From NCBI GenBank assembly GCA_947629615.1, contig CANRER010000102.1, forward strand, positions 1 through 5,665: a stretch of DNA of 5,665 nt. Reading direction: 5' to 3'. Shown here piece by piece: positions 1-5,665 of the stretch (positions are counted from its first letter, which is position 1; every line of letters begins with the position of its first letter). This stretch comes from an uncultured Clostridia bacterium. GTDB lineage: Bacteria > Bacillota > Clostridia > UMGS1883. The position numbers were made by a program, and so were the translations under genes. Below the pieces are notes generated by a model, which was not told the origin of the DNA, searched no databases, and saw only the letters and a list, made by a program, of their open reading frames with translations.

Positions 1-1568
1 TTTTTGCCAAGGCTGTCGGCGCTGGCCGCGCGAATGACCTTATAAATGGCGTTTTTTACCACGCTGAGGCTGAGACCGGCGGAGATGTTCTCAATAGAAG
101 CGCCGTCCTTCTGAGCCTGCTTGACCGAGGAATTCATGAACACCGTGCATCGCGAGCCGAGGTCCACCGGCCTGTCGGCCAGTAAGCCCTTTTGGGCAAA
201 TTCGCTTATGCTGTAGCCCAACGCTCCGGCGAAGGTCTGCAAAAACGAGCCGCAGCCCGAGGAGCAGGCCTCGTTGAGGAAGATGTTGTCGATGGCTCCG
301 CCGCGTATTTTAAAGCACTTTATGTCCTGTCCGCCGATGTCGATGATGAAGTCAACGTTGGGATTGAACTTTTTCGCGGCGGTAAAGTGGGCCATGGTCT
401 CCACAAGGCCCATGTCGAAGCCAAAGGCGTTTTTCACAAGCTCTTCGCCGTAGCCGGTGGCGGCGGAGGCGTTTATTTTAACATTGGGATATTTTTCGTA
501 AAATTTTATCAGAAAGTCGCGGAGCAGCGGTACCGGATTGCCGCTGTTGGGCATATAGTCCGCATGGAAGATGTCGCCCTTTTCATTCAGCACAACGGCC
601 TTGAGGGTAGTGCTGCCGGCGTCCACGCCGAGATACGCCTCCTTGGGGTCGGGGTCGTCGGTGATGGGTATGCCGGCCCTTTGGTGCCGCTCGCGGAACC
701 TTTCGTAATCCGCCTCGTCCTCGAAAAGGCGGGGGCAGCTTTTATATGTTTCCGCCGAGGCGTAGCCCGCCACGCGGGCGGCGGCCTCCCGCAGGCGCAC
801 GGGCGCGGCCGTGGGCGAAAGAGCGGCCCCCATAGCCACGAAGTACAGCGAGTTCTCGGGGCAAAGGCCCTTTTGACCGAGCTGGCGGTCGAACGCCGCG
901 CGAAGCTCGCTCAAAAACGTCAGCGGCCCGCCAAGATACACCACCTTGCCCTTTATCTCGCGTCCTTGGGCAAGACCGGCGATGGTCTGGTTCACCACGG
1001 CGGCGAAAATGCTGGCCGCCACGTCCTCCTTGCGGGCTCCCTGATTGAGCAGCGGCTGAAGGTCGCTTTTGGCGAAAACGCCGCAGCGCGAAGCGATGGT
1101 ATATATTTTTTCGTAATTTTTCGCGGCCTCGTTCATGTCGTCGGGGCCCATGGCGAGCAGGGCGGACATTTGGTCGATGAAGGCCCCTGTGCCGCCGGCG
1201 CAGCTTCCGTTCATGCGCACCTCCATGCCGCCGTCGAGAAAGAGTATCTTCGCGTCCTCGCCGCCGAGCTCTATAACCACGTCGGCGTCCGGCACAAAGC
1301 GGCGCACGGCTATCCTCGCGGCGTATACCTCCTGCACAAAGGCCAGCCCCGAGCTTTCGGCCATGCCCATGCCGGCGCTGCCGCTCACGGAAACCAACGC
1401 CTCGTCCTCGCCAGGGAAAATATCGGCCACTCGGCCAAGCAGCTCGGCGGTTTTTTCCACTATCATGCTGTAGTGGCGGGCGTACTCCTTATATACTATC
1501 CTGTCGTTTTCGTCCAGCGCGACGCATTTAAGCGTCGTACTGCCGACGTCTACACCGATTTTCAGCAT
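1..1568 (-). CDS. Tandem 2-hydroxyacyl-CoA dehydratase activase-type ATPase (BadF/BadG/BcrA/BcrD family), N-terminal part, cut by window edge
   Basis: I read this frame directly by reverse complement. It begins at the ATG at 1568-1566 and stays open for 522 codons to the left edge, so the C-terminus is missing. Two copies of the ASKHA-fold activase module are visible. Module 1 covers about residues 1-255, with phosphate-binding DVGSTTLK (7-14), GSCAGGTGAF (121-130) and SRCGVF (160-165). Module 2 covers about residues 311-522, with DAGSTTLK (316-323), IGGQD (411-415), ACSSGCGSF (434-442) and SRCTVF (472-477). In HgdC-type activases two such cysteines per subunit hold a [4Fe-4S] cluster at the dimer interface, and ATP hydrolysis drives electron transfer to a dehydratase. 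Here the pairs C123/C162 and C435/C474 are both present, each 39 residues apart. Single-module activases are about 260 residues, so this is the long duplicated form. In that form the two modules usually precede a DUF2229 and a dehydratase-like region, giving about 1400 residues in total; those parts would lie off the edge. The true substrate is unknown. The gene is divergent from the 1857-4442 gene. Confidence 0.93.
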   Translation of the reverse strand, partial: MLKIGVDVGSTTLKCVALDENDRIVYKEYARHYSMIVEKTAELLGRVADIFPGEDEALVSVSGSAGMGMAESSGLAFVQEVYAARIAVRRFVPDADVVIELGGEDAKILFLDGGMEVRMNGSCAGGTGAFIDQMSALLAMGPDDMNEAAKNYEKIYTIASRCGVFAKSDLQPLLNQGARKEDVAASIFAAVVNQTIAGLAQGREIKGKVVYLGGPLTFLSELRAAFDRQLGQKGLCPENSLYFVAMGAALSPTAAPVRLREAAARVAGYASAETYKSCPRLFEDEADYERFRERHQRAGIPITDDPDPKEAYLGVDAGSTTLKAVVLNEKGDIFHADYMPNSGNPVPLLRDFLIKFYEKYPNVKINASAATGYGEELVKNAFGFDMGLVETMAHFTAAKKFNPNVDFIIDIGGQDIKCFKIRGGAIDNIFLNEACSSGCGSFLQTFAGALGYSISEFAQKGLLADRPVDLGSRCTVFMNSSVKQAQKDGASIENISAGLSLSVVKNAIYKVIRAASADSLGK

Positions 1569-1571
1569 TTT

Positions 1572-1579
1572 ATCACCTT
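1572..1579 (-). promoter_or_regulatory. Ribosome binding site of the activase gene
   Basis: On the minus strand the sequence AAGGTGAT sits just before TAA-ATG. Its AGGTGAT part is fully complementary to the 16S rRNA anti-Shine-Dalgarno tail (AUCACCU). It pairs with the 5' side of that tail, which explains the short gap to the ATG. This fixes the start codon at 1568-1566, immediately ahead of the MLKIGVDVGSTT phosphate-1 motif expected at the N-terminus of the family. Confidence 0.85.
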
Positions 1580-1614
1580 AAATGTAATGGTTGTGCGGAT
1601 ATAAATATGTTCTT

Positions 1615-1650
1615 ATTATATCATAGCTTTGAAAAAATTTATGATATAAT
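1615..1650. repeat. Perfect 11-bp inverted repeat carrying outward-facing extended -10 elements
   Basis: The left arm ATTATATCATA (1615-1625) is the exact reverse complement of the right arm TATGATATAAT (1640-1650). They are separated by a 14-nt AT-rich loop. Each arm contains TG-A-TATAAT, the extended -10 consensus TGnTATAAT: on the minus strand in the left arm (1615-1623) and on the plus strand in the right arm (1642-1650). The left-arm element would start a transcript near 1608, giving the activase a leader of about 40 nt. The right-arm element would fire towards the 1857-4442 gene. No good -35 hexamer lies 16-18 nt upstream of either, which extended -10 promoters can tolerate. The same symmetry could instead be an operator for a dimeric repressor, or an RNA hairpin in the activase leader. 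The repeat is certain; its function is inferred. Confidence 0.6.
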
Positions 1651-1715
1651 TGCGCATAGCCGTTTCCGCGCCCCTTTAGGAGAAAAACTTCGGCGGCGCA
1701 AAAAAATGTCTAAAC

Positions 1716-1729
1716 GAAGCTTTAGCTTC
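1716..1729. repeat. Short inverted repeat GAAGCT-TT-AGCTTC at the predicted activase start site
   Basis: Two 6-nt arms flank a 2-nt centre; as RNA this would fold with a 5-bp stem and a 4-nt loop. It lies immediately downstream, on the minus strand, of the -10 hexamer at 1730-1735, so it overlaps the predicted transcription start near 1723. It could be an operator half-pair or simply chance in an AT-rich spacer. The arms are too short to decide. Confidence 0.3.
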
Positions 1730-1758
1730 ATTATAACACATTTTTTTCACTGCGTCAA
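1730..1758 (-). promoter_or_regulatory. Sigma-A-type promoter for the activase gene
   Basis: On the minus strand, TTGACG (1758-1753) and TATAAT (1735-1730) are separated by exactly 17 nt. This is a near-consensus housekeeping promoter with one mismatch in -35 and a perfect -10. The predicted start is near 1723, giving a leader of about 155 nt before the activase ATG. That leader contains the inverted repeat at 1615-1650, so this would be the distal promoter and the left-arm extended -10 a proximal one. Its -35 lies about 37 bp from the -35 of the opposite-strand promoter at 1796-1824, a back-to-back divergent arrangement. Confidence 0.75.
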
Positions 1759-1795
1759 TGGAAAAATTGCGATTGGCGAAAGCATAAAATTTTAT

Positions 1796-1824
1796 TTGAC
1801 ATACAGGGCGCGGCGTGGTAAAAT
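1796..1824 (+). promoter_or_regulatory. Sigma-A-type promoter for the secreted metalloprotease gene
   Basis: TTGACA (1796-1801, perfect consensus) and TAAAAT (1819-1824, one mismatch) are separated by exactly 17 nt. The predicted start is near 1831, leaving a short leader of about 26 nt that contains the ribosome binding site. An AT-rich stretch (about 1786-1795) just upstream could act as an UP element. The GC-rich spacer is unusual beside its AT-rich surroundings but does not spoil the match. The short leader leaves no room for a riboswitch or attenuator, so any control would have to act at initiation. Confidence 0.85.
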
Positions 1825-1841
1825 ATAGTTATGATTTACCG

Positions 1842-1848
1842 AAAGGAG
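1842..1848 (+). promoter_or_regulatory. Ribosome binding site of the metalloprotease gene
   Basis: AAAGGAG is a good Shine-Dalgarno match. Its last base is 8 nt before the ATG at 1857 but only 2 nt before the in-frame ATG at 1851. It lies inside the reading frame if the GTG at 1815 were used. It therefore selects 1857 as the start, which also yields a clean Lys-Lys signal peptide. Confidence 0.85.
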
Positions 1849-1856
1849 AAATGAAA

Positions 1857-4442
1857 ATGAAAAAGTTTTCCGTATGCCTTTTGTGCTTAATGCTGTGCCT
1901 CTCTCTTTCCGTGGGCTGCCTTGCCGCCGCGGAGGTCACTGTTGACGGCACGGAGGTAAAGCTTGTGAACGCGAACGGCGACCCCGTTCCCGATGTCGAG
2001 GCCGACACCTTAGTGCCGGTGCGCGCCGTGATGAACGCGCTGGGCTACTCCGTCAGCTACGACGAGGAAACCGGCTACATCAAGGCCGGCACATTCGCCG
2101 ACCCGGAGTTCATCTTTACTCCCGGCGACGAGTGGGGTACCGTGATAAAGGACGGCACCACCTTCGTTGACGGCCTTAAGCTGATGGAGGGCGAGCCGCT
2201 GCCCTTCAGCGCCGAGTATAAGGACGGCGCGATTGCCTACACGAACAAGTTCGACGAGGTTAAAGAGGGCTGGTACCGCATAACCTTCAGCGACGGCCGC
2301 CGCCTGACGGCCCAAACCCTGCCCGAAAACGACCTTGTGGAAACCAAGGTAAACGAGGACGGAACCGAGGAGGAGGTCGTTAAGACTCCCGTTGAGCAGG
2401 TGCTTGCCACCGGGCTTTTCCTTGCCGAGGCGAACGACAGCGACTATCAGCTTTGGCTGGTGCGCAAGATCGGCAACAAAACCTACGCCCTTATCAACAA
2501 GGCCACCGGCCTCGCGGCGGACGTGAACTCATGGTCGCGCGATAAGGGCGCGAGCATAATCCAATACACCCTTGCCGGCGGCACAAACCAGCAGTATACC
2601 TTCCAAAAATCCGCGGATGGCGATGAAAGCTACTCCATCTCCCCCGTATACAGCCGGCTGTATCTCGATTATGCCGGCGGGTACGAGAACGCGGACGTGA
2701 CCGAGGACAAGGTGATTCAGACCTATCAGTCCGACAAAAAATGGAAGCTTGACTTTGTTGAGGGCTACGTAAACCCCGTAGAGCTTGCCCCCACGACCGA
2801 GGCCTTCAAGGAGCTGCCCTCCTTCTGGCAGGACAGGTTCAACGCATATTTCTCTACCGACGTTGATTTCAGCAAGAGCGCTAAGGACAAGGCCGAAGCC
2901 TTCATGCGCGAAAAGGACTTCGCGCATCAGGACAAGGCCGCCCAGCAGGAGATAATCAAGGACGCCCTTGACGTTACGTACAGCGACCTTCTCGGCGGCT
3001 GGATGCGCGAAAAGCTCACCGCCAATTACGAGATAGCCGGCGTGACGCGCACCCACGACGAAAATCCCGAGGTTCTCGAGCAGGAGGACGGCAAGGACTA
3101 CTATGTTTGGACGATAAACATGGAGTGCAACGGCCCCGACGACATACACACCTTCACCGTCGAAACCGTGGATCCCGACGACGAGGAACACGTCCGCAAG
3201 GTTTGCGAGGCGGTAGCCTGCTTCGAGCCGCCCGTGCGCAAGACTCTGCGCCACTTCTACTACACCGGCGACGACTTCGGCACGTGGAACGCTTGGGACG
3301 GCGAAATCTGGAACAACACCGCCAGCAAGTTCGACGTTGACGGTATGCTGACCATGTTCGCCCACGAGCTGGGCCACGTTATCGACAGCGACTTCAAGGT
3401 CGGCGACGACGTATGGCGCAGAGCCATAAACGCCGACGTTGTGCCCACCTCCGGCTACGGCCAGACCAACCGCTGGGAGGACTTCGGCGAGTTCAGCCGC
3501 CTTTACCTGATGGCGCGCGGCGACGACGAGCGAATTGCCGCCATCGAGAAGGTTTACCCCAACCGCACCAAGACCTACCGTGCGGCGCTTTATAACATCG
3601 ACAACAACTACTACGCCGAATACAAGGACGAATACGACGAGGTTACCGCGCCGATCGGCAACGCCGAGGGCATCGATAATGATATGTACTATACCGTTAC
3701 GACCGAGGGCGGCGCGCTCACGAACGACGACGGCGTTCTTTCCGTTGAAAGGAACACCGGCCGTGACGAGCAGCTTTGGCAGATTTCCGTATTGGACGAG
3801 CAGCTTGTACGCTTCTATTCCAAGGCCGACGGCAAGGCTGTCTTAGTTCCCGGCGTCGAGCCCGGAACAGAGGCCGAGGCCTCCTTTGACGGCTCCACCG
3901 CCTTTGGCGTTATGCCCACTGCTTCGGGCGGCGATAAGGAGTATAAGATTACCGCGACCGAAACCGGCCTTTCGCTGAACGTCGTTGACGGAAAGCCCGT
4001 GACGGAGCTTAGCGGCGAGGACGCTTCGCTTTGGAAGCTCACCCCCGTTGAAAAGGTCGAGGGCATGGGTCGGTTCAACATCATGTCCGACGGCCTTTAC
4101 CTCGCCCCCGCTTCGAGCGATCTTGGCGCGCGGCTTTTCCTGTCCGAGGACGAGAACGTGTGGTATATCAATAAGCTGCCCAACAACGTGGGCTATATAA
4201 CCGATACCGACACCGACTACGCTATCGACATCAGCGGCGCGAGCGAGGAGGAGGGCGCTTCGGCCCTCGCCTACACCCTGTCGCGCAACGCCAATCAGAT
4301 GTGGGAAATAGTGCAAAACAAAAACGGCACGGTTTCCTTCAAGGTTCAGCACAGCGGCTTGTATCTGGCCGTTGACGAGGACGGGCTCGCCATTCAGTCC
4401 GCCGAAAAATACGAGTGGACGCTTGAGGAAGCAGCCGAATAA
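1857..4442 (+). CDS. Secreted multidomain protein with anthrax lethal factor-like (M34/ATLF-type) zinc metalloprotease core and ricin-like lectin repeats
   Basis: This is a complete gene of 861 residues. Residues 1-25 form a signal peptide (MKK, then a hydrophobic, cysteine-rich core). Signal peptidase I could cut near LAAA-E; LSVGC ending at C21 loosely fits a lipobox, so a lipoprotein is possible. Residues about 26-85 resemble a copper amine oxidase N-terminal (stalk) domain, with VPVRAVMNALGYSVSYD. Residues about 185-302 look like a ricin-type lectin unit (QLW at 198-200, then NQQYTF and WKLDF). Residues about 315-590 are the protease core: HELGH (503-507) gives two zinc-ligand histidines and catalytic E504, and YGQTNRWEDFGEF (534-546) supplies a candidate third ligand E541 and transition-state tyrosine Y534. 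From memory, anthrax lethal factor has HEFGH, then YGRTN and the zinc ligand E735 seven residues after Y728; here Y534 to E541 is also seven. Residues about 608-858 hold more ricin-like units (QLW 639-641, QMW 814-816). The natural substrate is unknown. Protease class is well supported; toxin function is not implied. Confidence 0.85.
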   Translation: MKKFSVCLLCLMLCLSLSVGCLAAAEVTVDGTEVKLVNANGDPVPDVEADTLVPVRAVMNALGYSVSYDEETGYIKAGTFADPEFIFTPGDEWGTVIKDGTTFVDGLKLMEGEPLPFSAEYKDGAIAYTNKFDEVKEGWYRITFSDGRRLTAQTLPENDLVETKVNEDGTEEEVVKTPVEQVLATGLFLAEANDSDYQLWLVRKIGNKTYALINKATGLAADVNSWSRDKGASIIQYTLAGGTNQQYTFQKSADGDESYSISPVYSRLYLDYAGGYENADVTEDKVIQTYQSDKKWKLDFVEGYVNPVELAPTTEAFKELPSFWQDRFNAYFSTDVDFSKSAKDKAEAFMREKDFAHQDKAAQQEIIKDALDVTYSDLLGGWMREKLTANYEIAGVTRTHDENPEVLEQEDGKDYYVWTINMECNGPDDIHTFTVETVDPDDEEHVRKVCEAVACFEPPVRKTLRHFYYTGDDFGTWNAWDGEIWNNTASKFDVDGMLTMFAHELGHVIDSDFKVGDDVWRRAINADVVPTSGYGQTNRWEDFGEFSRLYLMARGDDERIAAIEKVYPNRTKTYRAALYNIDNNYYAEYKDEYDEVTAPIGNAEGIDNDMYYTVTTEGGALTNDDGVLSVERNTGRDEQLWQISVLDEQLVRFYSKADGKAVLVPGVEPGTEAEASFDGSTAFGVMPTASGGDKEYKITATETGLSLNVVDGKPVTELSGEDASLWKLTPVEKVEGMGRFNIMSDGLYLAPASSDLGARLFLSEDENVWYINKLPNNVGYITDTDTDYAIDISGASEEEGASALAYTLSRNANQMWEIVQNKNGTVSFKVQHSGLYLAVDEDGLAIQSAEKYEWTLEEAAE

Positions 4443-4462
4443 CAGGAATATTGAAAACGAAG

Positions 4463-4488
4463 GAAATCCGCTCGAAAGAGCGGATTTC
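4463..4488. terminator. GAAA-loop hairpin between convergent genes, probable shared terminator
   Basis: The arms 4463-4473 and 4478-4488 pair perfectly over 11 bp around a GAAA tetraloop, starting 20 nt after the metalloprotease stop codon and 40 nt past the stop of the convergent arabinofuranosidase gene. The placement and stability suggest transcription termination for both strands. Neither strand has a clean U-run straight after the stem, so it may act as a weak terminator or as a 3'-end stabiliser rather than a classic intrinsic terminator. Confidence 0.65.
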
Positions 4489-4528
4489 TGCGTATTGTCT
4501 ATAATATTATTTTTCGTTGCCACTATCC

Positions 4529-5665
4529 CTATTTCAAATTGCCGCGCAGCACCGTCACCGACAGGGGCGGGAATACGACCTCGCCGCCGTCGGACAGGGA
4601 AAACGGCTCCACAGAAGGGGCGACAGTTTCGCGGTCAAGCGTGTTTTCGTCGTCGGCGCGGCCGGTGAGGACGGCGCGGCTGCCGTCGAAATCCCCACCG
4701 AGGGCAAGCCTCGCGGCGCAGGCCTCGCCGCGCACATTCACGGCTTTGATTATTATTTCGCCGCTTTGCGCGGCCCCGCAGGTCACGTACAGTTCGCGCA
4801 GCGCGGGCAGTCTGTCCTCGCAGGAGTTCATACGCTCGCCGTTTATGTAAGTGGTTATCTCGCGCCCGCAAACGCGCAGGCGAAATTCGTACTCCTCGTT
4901 TTGCTCAAGCGTGAAAATATGCTGGTCAAGGCAGCTCGCGCCACTCTCCCTTTGCGAAGAAATCAGGCAGTCCTGATTTTGCCAGCCGCCTATCTCCCAA
5001 ACGACGCGCCGCCCGCCGCTCATGCCAAAGCTCACGTCCAGCCCCTTGCACGGGTCGCCGCCGCCCTTCTTGAAGCGGAAGCTCAGCTCAAAATCGCCTT
5101 TCTCCGCGCCCAAATCGGCCCTAAAGCCGGCGGGAACGTCGCTGTTATCGAAGCGCCTCTCCCCCTCCGGCGTGGCGAGGCGTATATCCCATATCCAGCC
5201 CTCCGCTCCGCGCGAGGCTATCTCTACCCCGCCGCAGATCGGCCCGCCTTCGGGAGCGTATTCCTTGAAGCCGCTCATCTCAAAGGGCAGCAGGCAGTCG
5301 GGAAGATTATTTGAAAACAGCTTCTGCACATAGTAGCTTGGCGTTCTGCACACACGGCTGTTGTCGAACCAGATAAGGTCCGGGCGCCAGTTTACATAAT
5401 CCGCATGGCAAAAGAGCGGAGCGTAGCACGTAAGCTCCACGGCGTGGGCCGCGTTCTCGAGGCCGGTCAGATAGGCAGCCTCGGAGAGGGCGTTATAAAG
5501 CCTGTTCCCGCAGGAGGCGTACTCACCCAAAAAGACCTTCGGCCCGTCGGCGGGAAAACCGGCGTAGCGGTCGATATTGGCAAGGAACCACTCGGGCGCG
5601 CAGTAGTAATGCTCGTCGATCAAATCCGCGCCGTCCGCGCGGGCGGCCTGCCAACCCCGGTCGTA
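4529..5665 (-). CDS. Alpha-L-arabinofuranosidase, GH51 type, C-terminal part, cut by window edge
   Basis: The frame is open from the right edge (first visible residue Y at 5665) to the TAG at 4531-4529, giving 378 codons; the N-terminus and start lie outside. Enzymes of this family release terminal alpha-L-arabinofuranose from arabinan or arabinoxylan. Visible residues 15-50 carry the end of the (beta/alpha)8 barrel, with the family-typical DEHYY-x2-PEWFL and GPKVFLGEYA. Glu48 in GEYA (codon 5522-5524) is the expected catalytic nucleophile; the acid/base Glu would be in the missing part. Residues about 140-285 form a LamG/DUF1080-like beta-sandwich insert (GGWQNQD, GREITTYINGE). Residues about 290-378 are the C-terminal beta domain (GEIIIKAVN, LTGRADDENTLD, PPLSVTVL), which resumes the normal GH51 pattern. 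Whether the enzyme is secreted cannot be judged. It converges on the metalloprotease gene, with 86 bp between stop codons. Confidence 0.9.
   Translation of the reverse strand, partial: YDRGWQAARADGADLIDEHYYCAPEWFLANIDRYAGFPADGPKVFLGEYASCGNRLYNALSEAAYLTGLENAAHAVELTCYAPLFCHADYVNWRPDLIWFDNSRVCRTPSYYVQKLFSNNLPDCLLPFEMSGFKEYAPEGGPICGGVEIASRGAEGWIWDIRLATPEGERRFDNSDVPAGFRADLGAEKGDFELSFRFKKGGGDPCKGLDVSFGMSGGRRVVWEIGGWQNQDCLISSQRESGASCLDQHIFTLEQNEEYEFRLRVCGREITTYINGERMNSCEDRLPALRELYVTCGAAQSGEIIIKAVNVRGEACAARLALGGDFDGSRAVLTGRADDENTLDRETVAPSVEPFSLSDGGEVVFPPLSVTVLRGNLK

Noticed and set aside
192..1604. A 470-codon plus-strand open frame opposite the activase
   Set aside because: It is antisense to a frame with clear activase motifs, has no recognisable domains, and its composition is what the complement of a GC-rich gene gives.
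1607..1828. A 73-codon plus-strand frame in the divergent spacer
   Set aside because: It has no ribosome binding site at the ATG, overlaps both promoters and the inverted repeat, and shows no recognisable protein features.
1815..1856. A GTG start at 1815 or ATG at 1851 for the metalloprotease
   Set aside because: The GTG lies within the promoter, upstream of the predicted transcript start. The ATG at 1851 is only 2 nt from the Shine-Dalgarno site, while 1857 has an 8-nt gap and a clean signal peptide.
2529..3377. A 282-codon minus-strand frame within the metalloprotease gene
   Set aside because: It is a shadow of the plus-strand coding sequence, with repetitive valine/glycine composition and no motif or ribosome binding site.
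4500..4505. TATAAT hexamer just after the hairpin
   Set aside because: There is no -35 at suitable spacing, and the transcript would only run antisense into the arabinofuranosidase; probably chance in an AT-rich gap.
3843..4523. A 226-codon minus-strand frame across the end of the metalloprotease gene
   Set aside because: It is antisense to the ricin-like repeats, crosses the hairpin, and has no recognisable domain.
4517..5314. A 265-codon plus-strand frame opposite the arabinofuranosidase
   Set aside because: The minus strand carries unmistakable GH51 motifs; the plus frame is alanine-rich low-information translation.
1..5665. CRISPR array, insertion sequence, tRNA or rRNA
   Set aside because: I saw no regularly spaced direct repeats, transposase motifs with terminal repeats, or tRNA/rRNA signatures on either strand.

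Overview
The window looks like a piece of a Clostridia (Firmicutes) genome, probably a gut or other anaerobic lineage. This is inferred from three things: a 2-hydroxyacyl-CoA dehydratase-type activase, which is typical of strict anaerobes; Shine-Dalgarno sites that closely match the 16S rRNA 3' end; and near-consensus sigma-A promoters in an AT-rich spacer between GC-rich genes. I cannot name a species.

Layout: three genes, of which only the middle one is complete. (1) Positions 1-1568, minus strand, hold the N-terminal 522 codons of a duplicated activase-type ATPase (BadF/BadG/BcrA/BcrD, HgdC-like), cut by the left edge. (2) Positions 1569-1856 are a divergent intergenic region. It has a consensus promoter for each flanking gene and, inside the activase leader, a perfect 11-bp inverted repeat that places an extended -10 hexamer on each strand. 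(3) Positions 1857-4442, plus strand, hold a complete secreted multidomain protein of 861 residues: signal peptide, copper-amine-oxidase-N-like stalk domain, ricin-like lectin repeats, and a zinc metalloprotease core whose HELGH and YGQTN-x2-EDFGEF motifs resemble the catalytic domain of anthrax lethal factor (MEROPS M34/ATLF type). (4) A perfect 11-bp GAAA-loop hairpin lies between the convergent ends at 4463-4488. (5) Positions 4529-5665, minus strand, hold the C-terminal 378 codons of a GH51-type alpha-L-arabinofuranosidase with an inserted LamG-like beta-sandwich, cut by the right edge.

The genes do not form an operon: the first two are divergent and the last two convergent. The secreted lectin-protease and the arabinofuranosidase may both act on host or dietary glycans and glycoproteins, but that link rests only on proximity. 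The activase is probably unrelated to them. The most unusual item is the lethal-factor-like metalloprotease core embedded between lectin-like modules in what appears to be a commensal-type anaerobe.
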